DNA of 64,000 nt from Vibrio cyclitrophicus (GCF_024347435.1 NZ_AP025480.1:620001-684000), one strand, 5' to 3'; positions 36,711 through 45,985 are shown, numbered from the stretch's first letter. Notes: a model not told the origin generated them from the letters alone. Made by a program: numbers and translations.

Positions 36711-37589
36711 CTAGATGTTCTTAACGTCTAAACCTGCGAGTTGATGCCAGTAACCGTTGCATTGGCGGCTTTCAATTTTCATCGGTTTTTGACCTTGCTC
36801 GTTCGCTCTGAAGTTATTAATTTCAGAGAAGGTATCGATGCCGAGTGGGCTTAAACGAACCACATCGACTAGGTCATGCATGTTCGGTAGATCGTTAACT
36901 AGGTTGTAGCAGTAGCCCGATTGTGTCTGAATGCCGTTAAGGTTAAATACCGACTGGCCTTCTTGGCTTTCGACTTGTAGCCCTGTTGGGTATTTGATAC
37001 AACAAGTTTCGCAATCGTCTTTGGCTTTGTTTTCCGCGCGAGCGGTAAAGCAACGCGCTGAGTAAGCAAGTGGTAGGTAGCCGTGGCTAAATACTTCTAC
37101 TTCGAACTTATTACGGATATTAAGATCTTCGCACTGTGTCATTACGTTGCTTAGCCATTCGCGAGAAAGCTCAACAGGCATACACCAACGCGTCATACCT
37201 TGTTTCAAGAACAGGTTCAGAGTGCGTGCGTTGTAGGTATTAACCGCCGGGCCAACCACAAAAGGCACTTTGCTTTCGCTTGCTAATTGAATCGCAGACA
37301 CGTCGTTGGCTTCGATCGCAAAGTCACCGTTATCAATGTACTTCTTCATGATGTTGACTTCGCTTGGTGCTTCTAGCAATGCCATGGTGGAAAGTACGAC
37401 TTGCTTGCCTGAAGCCGACAGCTCTTTGGCAATATCCATCCAGTGTTTTGCTTTCATCTCACGACGCTTTGAACACACGGCTTCACCTAGGTAGATGATG
37501 TCGGCAGAGCTTGATTTCGCTTGCTCATAGAAGCTTTCAACATCTTGTTTTGGCCAAAAATAAAGTAGAGGGCCTAATGCGTATTTCAT
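36711..37589 (-). CDS. ubiV: oxygen-independent ubiquinone hydroxylation protein UbiV (U32 family)
   Basis: With UbiU it forms a [4Fe-4S] heterodimer needed for O2-independent ring hydroxylation of ubiquinone. Read from ATG 37589 (GGAG 8 bases upstream; MKYALGPLLYFWPK as in E. coli) it has 292 residues. The four cluster cysteines are C39, C180, C193 and C197, at exactly the E. coli positions. An in-frame ATG at 37601 lies only 7 bases after the ubiU stop and is less likely. Downstream gene of the ubiU-ubiV pair. Confidence 0.94.
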   Translation of the reverse strand: MKYALGPLLYFWPKQDVESFYEQAKSSSADIIYLGEAVCSKRREMKAKHWMDIAKELSASGKQVVLSTMALLEAPSEVNIMKKYIDNGDFAIEANDVSAIQLASESKVPFVVGPAVNTYNARTLNLFLKQGMTRWCMPVELSREWLSNVMTQCEDLNIRNKFEVEVFSHGYLPLAYSARCFTARAENKAKDDCETCCIKYPTGLQVESQEGQSVFNLNGIQTQSGYCYNLVNDLPNMHDLVDVVRLSPLGIDTFSEINNFRANEQGQKPMKIESRQCNGYWHQLAGLDVKNI

Positions 37590-37607
37590 TGAGTTCTCCA
37601 TTTGGCT

Positions 37608-38621
37608 CTATTGCCATTTACGGTGATAAGCGCCAAGCGTGGTTTGTGTACCTTCAGATACATTTGCCAGTGTCGCGTTCCAAGCTTGTTCTACTTGGTA
37701 TTGTTCAGGATTCGCTAAGTAGCGATCGATAGCAGCGCGCCAAGTACGAGTCACTTGTTCAACATAAGCAGGGCTGCGTTGGCGACCTTCAATCTTCACT
37801 GAGGCAACATTGGCCGCGAAAAGCTCAGGCAACATGGATAGCGTGTTTAGACTAGTCGGCTCTTCAAGTGCGTGATAGCGCTTACGTTCACCATCGATAT
37901 CCGCTTCAAAACGACCCTTACACAGCGTTGGGTAACCTGCGTTCTCACCTGTTTCATACTTATCGATAAGGATTTCATTCAAGCGAGACTCTAGGCCGGT
38001 TTCTGTTTCTTGCCAGCGAACGTATTTAGCTGGAGAACAAGCACCAACTGTATTGGGTGATTCGCCTGTCATGTAGGAAGAGAGGTAACAACGGCCTTCT
38101 GCCATGATGCACAAGCTACCAAAGGCGAATACTTCAAGGTCAACGTCAGAAGTGATATTACGAGAAAGCTGTTTGACCTGATGAATCGACAATACGCGAG
38201 GCAATACCACACGCTTTACATTGAAGTTCTTGTGGTAGAAGTCGATAGCCGCCGCATTGGTTGCAGAAGCTTGAACTGATAGGTGCAGTTCTAAGTCAGG
38301 GTATTTATTGGCCGCGTATTCGAGCACCGCGATGTCTGCAATGATCAGCGCATCAACACCCAGTGCTGCGGCGTTGTCTACGGCGTTAGTCCATCGTTCG
38401 AAGCCATTTGGGTGAGCAAAAGTATTTAAGGCAACGTGAATTTTCTTGTTGCGGTCATGCACGTATTGCACGGCACGATCGAGCTTCTTACCCGCAAAAT
38501 TAAGACCTGCAAAGTGTCGGGCATTGGTATCGTCTTTAAATCCGATATAGACAGCATCCGCACCGCAATCAATGGCGGTTTTCAAAGCAGGTAGGTTACC
38601 TGCTGGGCATAAGAGTTCCAT
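37608..38621 (-). CDS. ubiU: oxygen-independent ubiquinone hydroxylation protein UbiU (U32 family)
   Basis: Partner of UbiV, 337 residues. It begins MELLCPAGNLPALKTAIDCGADAVYIG, the U32 signature, and carries the cluster cysteines C171, C178, C195 and C234. The segment AFGSLCIMAEGRCYLSSYMTGESPN is the conserved U32 motif. It is the first gene of the pair. The third member of the pathway, ubiT, lies 2.4 kb away on the opposite strand beyond rocS. Confidence 0.94.
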   Translation of the reverse strand: MELLCPAGNLPALKTAIDCGADAVYIGFKDDTNARHFAGLNFAGKKLDRAVQYVHDRNKKIHVALNTFAHPNGFERWTNAVDNAAALGVDALIIADIAVLEYAANKYPDLELHLSVQASATNAAAIDFYHKNFNVKRVVLPRVLSIHQVKQLSRNITSDVDLEVFAFGSLCIMAEGRCYLSSYMTGESPNTVGACSPAKYVRWQETETGLESRLNEILIDKYETGENAGYPTLCKGRFEADIDGERKRYHALEEPTSLNTLSMLPELFAANVASVKIEGRQRSPAYVEQVTRTWRAAIDRYLANPEQYQVEQAWNATLANVSEGTQTTLGAYHRKWQ

Positions 38622-38798
38622 TTGCTCACTACCAGTAGAATTAAGTTGAGGCGAGCATTTTATGAAGAATTATGAATGACGGAATTGATGTAAGGCAGGT
38701 TTAGATGGATAAATCTGCTTTTACTCCGTTTGAGGTACTGACTGGTGACCGTTTTTTGTGTTTTAGCTTATGAGGGAGAATTAAGTCGAATCACTTAA

Positions 38799-40841
38799 CT
38801 AGTTTTTGTGACGGCGATTCTGAGCAAATAGCTCTTCAACATCTTGTTTTGGCTGAGGACGGTAGAAATGAAATCCCTGAATGGAGCTACAGTTGAGGTT
38901 CGACAGTAGCGTCGCTTGTTCACTGGTTTCGACACCTTCCGCAACCACAGTTAAATCGAGAGATTTACCAAGGTTGATGATGTTTTCGATTACTGTGATT
39001 TGCTTTGGTAGTGTATCGATATCAGAAATGAAGGCGCGGTCTATCTTAAGCTCATCAATTGGGAAGCGAGCCAAGTAAGACAGAGAAGAATAACCGGTAC
39101 CAAAATCATCGATAGACAGAGCAAAGCCTAGTTTTTTAATCGCATTCAGCATTTGCAGTGTGTGATCACTGTCACTCATTACGGCACTTTCTGTGAGCTC
39201 AAAGGTAATGGCACTAGGATCTAATTCTGTAGAGCGTAGTAGTTTTTCAACGTAATCAATCAGTTTTGGGTTGCCGAATTGCTCTGGTGAAAGGTTGATC
39301 GCTACGCGGCCAGGTAGGATACCTTGCATTTTCCAGCGCTTAACCGTCGCAAATACTTCACGCATAACCACGCGACCAAGTTGCTCGATAAGACCAGCAC
39401 GTTCCGCTACAGGGATGAATGCCGCAGGGCTAATATAACCTTCTACAGGATGCTTCCAACGTACTAGTGCTTCAGCGCCGTTGATGGTGAAGTCACGGGC
39501 ATTGACCTTTGGTTGATACCAAACCTCAAGTCCATTTTGCTGAAGTGCTTTCTGCAGTTCAATCTCAAGCCACAGCCGCATACGCGCTTCTTTGTTCATT
39601 TGTTCGTTGAACTTAATCAGGCGGTTACGACCACGATCTTTGGCTTCGTACATAGCTGTGTCGGCGTTTTGCAGCAAGATACGTGCGTCTGTACCATCTT
39701 GAGGGAAGCTCACACTACCAATAGAGCAGGCTAAGCGTTTACTAAAATGGTGAAGATCGAAGGGTTGATTGATCAGGGAAATGATCTTCTCAGAGAGCGT
39801 TTCAGGTGTTCGAGGGTGTTCGGGCTCTGGCAGAATTACACCAAATTCATCACCGCCCAAGTGGCCAATAACTGCTTGGCGAGGCAATAAACGTTTTAAT
39901 CGTGAAGCGACCTCTTTAATCACTTTGTCACCGATGTGATGGCCAAGTGAATCATTGATATTCTTGAGATTATCTATGTCCAAATAGAGCATCACAACTG
40001 GAGTTTCATTGTGAATGAACTGCTCAAGGCGCTTGGTAAACCCTACTCGGTTATAGAGTTTAGTCAGTGCATCAATGTAAGCATCTTCACTGTTAGCGGG
40101 TGTAAATTGTTTTGTGGTTTCTTGTGCGTCTTGGATCAGGACAAGTTGGGTATTACTACCAAGGACAGAAGTTGAGTCGATATGTAATTGAACCTTACGT
40201 TCAAAACCACATCGGGCACCCGTTAAGCAAACTAAACCAGACTCTGAAATAATAGAACTAAGGCTATTGTTGAAGACTGTTTTGGTTTGTTCATCGATAA
40301 ATAGGCGACCTAATTCTTCGCCAATCAATTCAGTGGTCGAGTTAAATCCAAGTAACCTTGCTGCGGCCGGGTTTGACGACAGGATGTAATCATTTTCGAC
40401 AAGAAGTAACCCATCAGGTAGCAGTTGAGATAGCTTGTGAAATTTTGCTTCGGATTCTTCTAAAGAACGAACAAGTACCTGGTTTTCTGAGGTATCGAAG
40501 GCATGAAAGACGATGTAGTCGGTTTTTTTGCCGTTAATTAGAGGGGAGAGGCTAAAGTGCAAGCTGGTATCGAGGTCAGTTTCGTTGAGAGTGACTTCAG
40601 CCTCAATCGCCTCGCCATTGAATGCTCGCTCATAATACGGCTTAAGATGTTGGTAGAATTGCTCACCCAATGTTTGGCGGTCATTCATCCCAGCAAGCTC
40701 GGTTTGACTTAAACCAGCAATATCGCAGTAACGCTCATTCACCATAAAATAGTTGTGTTGGGCATCAAGTACTGCAAAAAAGAACGGACTGTTTGCAGTT
40801 AGCTGGGTAAACCAATGTTGTAGTTGCTGGGGAGGCATCAA
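38799..40841 (-). CDS. rocS: PAS-GGDEF-EAL cyclic-di-GMP protein, RocS-like
   Basis: A 680-residue signalling protein: two PAS-like sensor regions (about 8-120 and 128-245), a GGDEF domain with intact GGDEF (about residue 328) and an EAL domain with EALVRW (about 455), NLSPEQF, ELTES, IDDFGTGYSSL, LKIDRAFI and VVAEGVET. Both catalytic sites look intact, so it could make and degrade c-di-GMP. V. cholerae RocS (VC0653) occupies the same position beside two U32 genes and affects rugosity and motility; the symbol rests on that synteny and domain layout. It has no membrane segment, so it should be cytoplasmic. Confidence 0.83.
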   Translation of the reverse strand: MMPPQQLQHWFTQLTANSPFFFAVLDAQHNYFMVNERYCDIAGLSQTELAGMNDRQTLGEQFYQHLKPYYERAFNGEAIEAEVTLNETDLDTSLHFSLSPLINGKKTDYIVFHAFDTSENQVLVRSLEESEAKFHKLSQLLPDGLLLVENDYILSSNPAAARLLGFNSTTELIGEELGRLFIDEQTKTVFNNSLSSIISESGLVCLTGARCGFERKVQLHIDSTSVLGSNTQLVLIQDAQETTKQFTPANSEDAYIDALTKLYNRVGFTKRLEQFIHNETPVVMLYLDIDNLKNINDSLGHHIGDKVIKEVASRLKRLLPRQAVIGHLGGDEFGVILPEPEHPRTPETLSEKIISLINQPFDLHHFSKRLACSIGSVSFPQDGTDARILLQNADTAMYEAKDRGRNRLIKFNEQMNKEARMRLWLEIELQKALQQNGLEVWYQPKVNARDFTINGAEALVRWKHPVEGYISPAAFIPVAERAGLIEQLGRVVMREVFATVKRWKMQGILPGRVAINLSPEQFGNPKLIDYVEKLLRSTELDPSAITFELTESAVMSDSDHTLQMLNAIKKLGFALSIDDFGTGYSSLSYLARFPIDELKIDRAFISDIDTLPKQITVIENIINLGKSLDLTVVAEGVETSEQATLLSNLNCSSIQGFHFYRPQPKQDVEELFAQNRRHKN

Positions 40842-40874
40842 AGTACTACCAATTCTCCAAGAGCTTGAATATTC

Positions 40875-40916
40875 ACTATCGATAAATATTTATTAATTTT
40901 TGTGTGACTATCGATA
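40875..40916. repeat. direct repeat ACTATCGATA in the rocS-ubiT intergenic region
   Basis: Two identical 10-mers (40875-40884 and 40907-40916), 32 bases apart, about three helical turns. Both continue into AT-rich ATATTTA-like sequence. They lie upstream of rocS (reverse) and ubiT (forward), so they may be regulator sites. Confidence 0.5.
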
Positions 40917-41054
40917 TTTACCTGTGAGTGCAGCGATCCGCTGTAATTCTCATTACCTGAGTTACTATAACTGTGATTTTCAGGATATTAAAGGTCGAGT
41001 ATCAAACAGAAGTTAATTTGATACATAACAGTAACTGAGATCTCAACATCATTT

Positions 41055-41624
41055 ATGATGCATTCCATATTATTGACAAAGTTACGGATAAGTCACGTGA
41101 TAAACAAGATTCGCACTCAACTAGTTCAAAATGCCGCATCAATTTTGCGATCTCCAGTCCAGTTATTGCCTAAAACAGTACAAAAAAGAGCCTTATTGGA
41201 AGCTCTGAAAAATGTCTTTAAAGAAGCTTTAGAGGACGGTGACTTTGAGTTCTTAGAAGACAAGTGGCTTAAAGTCTCAATAAAAGATATGGGGTTAAGT
41301 TGGTGTATTAGCTACAAAAATGAGCAACTAGTTGTAGCTGATAAAGATGTTGATGAAGATGTAAGCTTTAGCGGCAATCTTAACGATCTTGTACTCATTG
41401 CTGGCCGTAAAGAAGACCCAGATACGCTTTTCTTCCAGCGTAGGTTATCTATTGAAGGTGATACTGAACTTGGTTTAGAAGTCAAAAACTTGATGGATAG
41501 CGTCGATTTGGACTTATTACCGACACCTATGAAAACTTTGTTAAATCAATTAGCTGATTTTGTGCAGAAGGGGGTACAATCTCCAGATACACAAAGTGAG
41601 GTAATGAATGCTTATTCGAACTGA
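41055..41624 (+). CDS. ubiT: anaerobic ubiquinone biosynthesis accessory factor UbiT (SCP2 domain)
   Basis: An SCP2-fold lipid-binding protein that supports O2-independent ubiquinone synthesis with UbiU/UbiV. It has 189 residues from ATG 41055. Alignment to E. coli UbiT starts at VINKIRTQLV, so GTG 41097 (175 residues) is an alternative start; neither has a strong ribosome binding site. The core motif RKEDPDTLFFQRRLSIEGDTELGLEVKNLMDS is nearly identical to the enteric protein. It overlaps the following GNAT gene by 17 bases. Confidence 0.92.
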   Translation: MMHSILLTKLRISHVINKIRTQLVQNAASILRSPVQLLPKTVQKRALLEALKNVFKEALEDGDFEFLEDKWLKVSIKDMGLSWCISYKNEQLVVADKDVDEDVSFSGNLNDLVLIAGRKEDPDTLFFQRRLSIEGDTELGLEVKNLMDSVDLDLLPTPMKTLLNQLADFVQKGVQSPDTQSEVMNAYSN

Positions 41625-42111
41625 AGCACCGGCAGATATACTTGTCATTGATCGTTTATTGAAATCTGTTTTTGAAACAGATGCAGAAGCTAATTTAGTT
41701 ATGAGCCTGCGTGAGAATAGTCATTTAACACTATCGTTGGTGGCCTGTTCAGACGAGGGTGAGGTGATTGGTCATCTGATGTTTAGCCCTATAACCCTAA
41801 ATGGTCACGATCATAATTGGCAGGGCCTTGCGCCTCTTGCGGTGAAAGAAGAATATCGCAATCAAGGTATCGCCAAGTCATTAGTTGAAGATGCTTTCTC
41901 TACTTTGGTTGATTTTGGTTACCCAGCCTGCGTTGTGCTTGGTGATCCTGCTTACTACGGTCGTTTTGGTTTTAAGGCGGCGAGTGAGTTTGGTTTGAGC
42001 TGCACTTGGGATGTGCCTGAGGGAGCCTTTCAAGCTATCGAGTTAGTTGAAGGTGCGCTTGCAGGACATGCTGGTGAGATTGCTTACAGTCCTGAGTTCA
42101 ACGACTTATAA
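41608..42111 (+). CDS. yhbS: GNAT-family N-acetyltransferase, YhbS-like
   Basis: A 167-residue acetyl-CoA-dependent acyltransferase. The acetyl-CoA loop is LAVKEEYRNQGIAKSLVEDAF (about 80-100). The C-terminal part VVLGDPAYYGRFGFKAASEFGL is typical of YhbS. It is translationally coupled to ubiT by overlap, the same pair as yhbT-yhbS in E. coli. The substrate is not known from sequence. Confidence 0.85.
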   Translation: MLIRTEAPADILVIDRLLKSVFETDAEANLVMSLRENSHLTLSLVACSDEGEVIGHLMFSPITLNGHDHNWQGLAPLAVKEEYRNQGIAKSLVEDAFSTLVDFGYPACVVLGDPAYYGRFGFKAASEFGLSCTWDVPEGAFQAIELVEGALAGHAGEIAYSPEFNDL

Positions 42112-42152
42112 GTCCATTTCTCACGTAATATGATGCAAACTGATTTAGACTA

Positions 42153-42185
42153 AATAAAGGAGCTTGATGCTCCTTTATTTTTTGT
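42153..42185 (+). terminator. terminator after yhbS
   Basis: Perfect 11-bp stem AATAAAGGAGC/GCTCCTTTATT, 5-nt loop, T run. Confidence 0.9.
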
Positions 42186-42270
42186 TAGTATCAGCCCAAC
42201 TCTGATGAGCTCGTTTTTAACTCCGCTCTAATAAGTCGCCCACTATCAACCTAAGGTTACACCGCTAGAT

Positions 42271-42669
42271 ATGTCACAAACACACGCACAATACCTGCAA
42301 GAGATGGGCATTAGCCAATGGGAGCTTAGCCACCCAGAGCGTTTGGCGGGCTATGAATCTGAATTAACTTCGCTCTCGAACGATTGCAAGTTACTGTTGG
42401 TTTCGCCTGAAAAACCTCAAGAAGATCTTGCTGTGATGTTTGAGCGAGTACTCAAAAGTATCAAGCTCGACTTATCTCAAGCATTACATATTCAGCCTCA
42501 GCACCTATCTTCTGTGGATTTCGGGGCGGTTGAGTGGGTGTGGTTTGCTGGTTGCGAGTCGACTCAAGAGCTGAAGGCTAAAACACTTCAATCTCCATTA
42601 CTGTCTGACATTAATGGTAATAACCAACATCGTCGCGACTTATGGCAACAAATCTGTGCTTATGACTAA
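42271..42669 (+). CDS. holD: DNA polymerase III psi subunit
   Basis: Small clamp-loader accessory subunit that links chi to the loader and SSB-coated DNA. The 132-residue acidic protein begins MSQTHAQYLQEMGISQWELSHPERL, the conserved HolD N-terminus that binds the clamp loader. It overlaps rimI by 8 bases, the same holD-rimI order as in E. coli. Confidence 0.9.
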   Translation: MSQTHAQYLQEMGISQWELSHPERLAGYESELTSLSNDCKLLLVSPEKPQEDLAVMFERVLKSIKLDLSQALHIQPQHLSSVDFGAVEWVWFAGCESTQELKAKTLQSPLLSDINGNNQHRRDLWQQICAYD

Positions 42670-43117
42670 TCAATTTTTACCGACTTCACAACAACATCTA
42701 GACGCAATTTGGCAGATAGAACAGGCCGCACACTCCCATCCATGGTCTGAAACTATGATCCGGGATCTTGAGAGCCGAGGCGCTTGTCATCATGTCCTTG
42801 AAGTTGATGGACAAGTGGTGGGCTATTTCTTCGCTCAAAATATTGTTGGTGAAGTGACGCTGCTTAATATTGCGGTAGACCCAAGCAAGCAAGGCAAAGG
42901 TTATGGTAAGGCACTAACTGAACATTTCCTTGATATATGTGAACAAGCTGATGCTGAAAGCGCTTGGCTGGAAGTTCGCGAAAGTAATGTGAACGCGTTT
43001 AATCTTTACGAAAAGGCAGGCTTCAACGAAGTTGATCGCCGTCGTAATTACTATCCAACTAAACAAGGCAACGAAGATGCCATCATTATGAGCTATCTTT
43101 TTATGTCTTTTAGCTAG
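42662..43117 (+). CDS. rimI: ribosomal protein S18-alanine N-acetyltransferase
   Basis: Acetylates the N-terminal alanine of S18. The 151-residue GNAT protein starts at ATG 42662, which overlaps the end of holD. It shows the acetyl-CoA loop VDPSKQGKGYGKALTEH and NAFNLYEKAGFNEVDRRRNYYP. An in-frame upstream start at 42614 lies inside holD and is not supported. Confidence 0.92.
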   Translation: MTNQFLPTSQQHLDAIWQIEQAAHSHPWSETMIRDLESRGACHHVLEVDGQVVGYFFAQNIVGEVTLLNIAVDPSKQGKGYGKALTEHFLDICEQADAESAWLEVRESNVNAFNLYEKAGFNEVDRRRNYYPTKQGNEDAIIMSYLFMSFS

Positions 43118-43212
43118 TCATGTTACGTCTTTTCGCTAACTAGATAGCTAATCATAAAATTAGCCAAAAAATAGGGTGTAAACTGACCCTTTAGAAAGTG
43201 ATACGCTTTCTG

Positions 43213-43218
43213 TATAAT
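43213..43218 (+). promoter_or_regulatory. consensus -10 (TATAAT) upstream of prfC
   Basis: TATAAT with a weak -35 (TTTAGA, 43190-43195, 17-bp spacing). The start would be near 43225, just before a terminator hairpin. Confidence 0.55.
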
Positions 43219-43233
43219 CCGCACACAGAATTC

Positions 43234-43263
43234 AAGGGCAAGTATTATCTACTTGCCCTTTTT
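43234..43263 (+). terminator. terminator or attenuator between rimI and prfC
   Basis: Perfect stem AAGGGCAAGTA/TACTTGCCCTT, 5-nt loop, five T. It lies within the first ~10 bases of any transcript from the TATAAT at 43213 and 27 bases before prfC. Confidence 0.82.
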
Positions 43264-43289
43264 ACGCTTTAGATCAGCAAAGGGCGACT

Positions 43290-44870
43290 ATGTCTTTCCA
43301 ACAAGAAGTGAGCAAACGTAGAACGTTTGCGATTATCTCTCACCCGGATGCGGGTAAAACCACGATTACTGAAAAAGTTCTTTTATTCGGAAACGCGATT
43401 CAAAAAGCGGGTACCGTAAAAGGCCGTGGCTCTAACCAGCACGCTAAATCTGACTGGATGGAGATGGAAAAAGAACGTGGTATCTCGGTAACTACGTCTG
43501 TAATGCAATTCCCATACAATGATTGCCTAGTAAACCTACTCGATACTCCAGGACACGAAGATTTCTCGGAAGATACGTACCGTACGCTAACAGCGGTTGA
43601 TTCTTGTTTGATGGTTATCGATGCTGCTAAAGGTGTCGAAGACCGTACTCGTAAGCTGATGGAAGTAACACGTCTTCGTGATACTCCAATCGTAACGTTT
43701 ATGAACAAACTTGACCGTGATGTTCGTGACCCGATGGAAGTGCTTGATGAAGTGGAAAGCGAGCTAGGTATGGCCTGTGCTCCAATCTCATGGCCAATCG
43801 GTTGTGGTAAAGAGTTTAAAGGTGTTTACCATATTCACCGTGACGAAACGATCTTGTACGAATCTGGCCACGGTCATGAGATTCAAGAAGTTCGCATCAT
43901 TAAAGGTTTGGACAACCCTGAGCTAGATGAAGCGGTAGGTGCTGATCTTGCGGAAAGCGTACGTGAAGAACTAGAGCTTGTTATTGGTGCTTGTCCGGAG
44001 TTTGATCATGAACTGTTCCTTGCTGGTGAGCTAACACCTGTTTACTTCGGTACTGCATTGGGTAACTTTGGTGTGGACCACATGCTTGATGGTCTAACGA
44101 AGTGGGCTCCTGCACCTCAAACGCGCCAAGCGAATGAGCGTGATGTAGAAGCGACAGAAGAGAAATTCTCTGGTTTCGTGTTTAAGATCCAAGCAAACAT
44201 GGATCCAAAACACCGTGACCGTATCGCATTCATGCGTATCGTATCAGGTACTTACGACCAAGGCATGAAGATGAACCATGTTCGTACTGGTAAGAACGTA
44301 AGTATTTCGGATGCGGTAACCTTCATGGCGGGCGACCGTGCGCGTGCTGAAAAAGCATACGCTGGTGACATTATTGGTCTGCATAACCATGGCACAATCC
44401 AGATTGGCGATACCTTTACTCAAGGCGAAAGCTTGAAGTTTGCAGGTATTCCAAACTTCGCGCCTGAGTTGTTCCGTCGTATTCGTCTACGTGATCCTCT
44501 GAAGCAGAAGCAACTTCTCAAAGGCCTGGTTCAGCTTTCAGAAGAGGGCGCAGTACAAGTATTCCGTCCTATGCAAAACAATGATTTGATCGTTGGTGCG
44601 GTTGGTGTACTTCAGTTCGACGTGGTTGTAGCGCGCTTGAAAGCGGAATATAACGTAGAAGCTATCTACGAAGGCGTTAACGTTGCAACAGCTCGCTGGG
44701 TTGAGTGTGATGACGCTAAGAAACTAGAAGAATTCAAACGTAAGAACCAATCTAACCTCGCGTTAGATGGCGGTGACAACCTGTCTTACATTGCACCGAC
44801 TATGGTGAACTTGAACCTAGCTTCTGAACGTTTCCCTGACGTTCAATTCCGAGCAACGCGCGAGCACTAA
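43290..44870 (+). CDS. prfC: peptide chain release factor RF3
   Basis: GTPase that removes RF1/RF2 from the ribosome after termination. The 526 residues have the G1 motif SHPDAGKTT near the N-terminus, the switch [28 protein letters not shown] and the RF3-specific C-terminal domain (about 390-526). It is strongly conserved and probably transcribed alone. Confidence 0.97.
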   Translation: MSFQQEVSKRRTFAIISHPDAGKTTITEKVLLFGNAIQKAGTVKGRGSNQHAKSDWMEMEKERGISVTTSVMQFPYNDCLVNLLDTPGHEDFSEDTYRTLTAVDSCLMVIDAAKGVEDRTRKLMEVTRLRDTPIVTFMNKLDRDVRDPMEVLDEVESELGMACAPISWPIGCGKEFKGVYHIHRDETILYESGHGHEIQEVRIIKGLDNPELDEAVGADLAESVREELELVIGACPEFDHELFLAGELTPVYFGTALGNFGVDHMLDGLTKWAPAPQTRQANERDVEATEEKFSGFVFKIQANMDPKHRDRIAFMRIVSGTYDQGMKMNHVRTGKNVSISDAVTFMAGDRARAEKAYAGDIIGLHNHGTIQIGDTFTQGESLKFAGIPNFAPELFRRIRLRDPLKQKQLLKGLVQLSEEGAVQVFRPMQNNDLIVGAVGVLQFDVVVARLKAEYNVEAIYEGVNVATARWVECDDAKKLEEFKRKNQSNLALDGGDNLSYIAPTMVNLNLASERFPDVQFRATREH

Positions 44871-44897
44871 TTTCTTCGCGATCTATTCGAGCTAATC

Positions 44898-44932
44898 AAA
44901 AACGTCTATTGTTCTGCAGTAGGCGTTTTTTA
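44898..44932 (+). terminator. terminator of prfC
   Basis: Stem AACGTCTA/TAGGCGTT (one G-U) with a T run; loop about 10 nt. Confidence 0.75.
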
Positions 44933-44974
44933 ATGCGTTTTATTTTTGTTAAAGGCTGAGGTTTGAGGGTGAAT

Positions 44975-45085
44975 ATGTTTGGTTGGGTAAAAGTTTGGAT
45001 TAGAAGATACGACATGTGGTGTAAAGATCTTGGCTTAACACCTGAAAATAAGCGTAGCTGTGTGGCTTATCGCCGTGATCCCTAA
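44975..45085 (+). CDS. DUF5363-type 36-residue microprotein
   Basis: ATG 44975 follows GAGGG with good spacing and opens 36 codons. The product starts MFGWVKVWIRRYDMWCKDLG and ends with the conserved-looking LTPENKRSCVAYRRDP. I recognise this pattern (aromatic amphipathic N-terminus, WCK-LGLTPENKRSC and terminal DP) as a small family annotated DUF5363 in vibrios; function is unknown. The TatD-family gene begins 26 bases later, so both are probably on one transcript. Confidence 0.75.
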   Translation: MFGWVKVWIRRYDMWCKDLGLTPENKRSCVAYRRDP

Positions 45086-45110
45086 GAAAAACAGACAGAG
45101 AGTAGGGAAG

Positions 45111-45941
45111 ATGACTCCTCCATTAAGTGAATCTCCGCTGTTTGATACTCATTGCCATGCGGATTTTGACGTCTTTTGCCAAAATATTGGAATTGATCAG
45201 GGATCTGCACCCGAGCAAAGCATTGATAGCTACCTTAAAGAAGCAAAACAGGCACAAGTTGAGAAGATTCTTATTCCTTCTATTGGCCAAAGTAACTGGT
45301 CGAAACTCGATAAAATCGCTAAATCTAACCCCAATATTTATTACGCTTTAGGATTTCATCCTTACTTTTTAGAGCAAGCTGCTGAGGTTCAGTTTTCAGA
45401 ACTTCGTCAATTACTCTCCTCAAAACCGAGCCAATGTGTTGCTATTGGGGAGTGTGGACTCGACTTTTTTGTGGACGTTGAGAGGGAGAAACAAGAGCGA
45501 TTTTTCATCCAACAAATGGAACTAGCGAAGGTATTTGAGTTGCCTTTGATCATTCATGAGAGGAAGTCTTACAACCGCCTTATTGAGCTAATAAAGCAGT
45601 ACAAATTCACCTTAGGTGGTGTTATTCACGGCTTTTCTGGGAGTGAACAGCAGGCTTTGGAGTGGATCAAGCTTGGTTTCTATATTGGCGTCGGTGGAAC
45701 GATAACTTACCCAAGAGCGCAAAAAACGCGCACAACCATCGCTAAACTGCCCCTAGAATACTTGGTATTGGAAACCGATTCTCCGGACATGCCAACGTAT
45801 GGAAACCAGGGAAATATTAATCATTCCAAATATTTAGTTACGATATTGAATGAACTTTTTTTGATTAGAAAAGAGACAAAGCAATCGGTTGCAACGCAGA
45901 TTTGGCAGAATAGCCATCGCGCATTCGGTATATGTGAATAA
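45111..45941 (+). CDS. TatD-family metal-dependent hydrolase (YjjV-like)
   Basis: A 276-residue TIM-barrel hydrolase read from ATG 45111 (GGGAAG just upstream; 45060 is a less likely in-frame start overlapping the microprotein). Metal ligands are visible: H14 and H16 in DTHCHADFD, E in IGECGLDFF, H in LIIHERKSYNRL and HGFSG, and D in LETDSPDMP. Family members act as 3'-5' exonucleases or deoxyribonucleases. E. coli YjjV lies just upstream of deoCABD, matching this gene's place ahead of nupC-deo. Confidence 0.87.
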   Translation: MTPPLSESPLFDTHCHADFDVFCQNIGIDQGSAPEQSIDSYLKEAKQAQVEKILIPSIGQSNWSKLDKIAKSNPNIYYALGFHPYFLEQAAEVQFSELRQLLSSKPSQCVAIGECGLDFFVDVEREKQERFFIQQMELAKVFELPLIIHERKSYNRLIELIKQYKFTLGGVIHGFSGSEQQALEWIKLGFYIGVGGTITYPRAQKTRTTIAKLPLEYLVLETDSPDMPTYGNQGNINHSKYLVTILNELFLIRKETKQSVATQIWQNSHRAFGICE

Positions 45942-45985
45942 AATCGAAGGTTTTTGTTTATCGTTTGCGTAAATTGCACTGGGCG

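Noticed and set aside
40842..41054. FNR site before ubiT
   Set aside because: Only the half-site TTGAT is present; the ATCAA half is missing.
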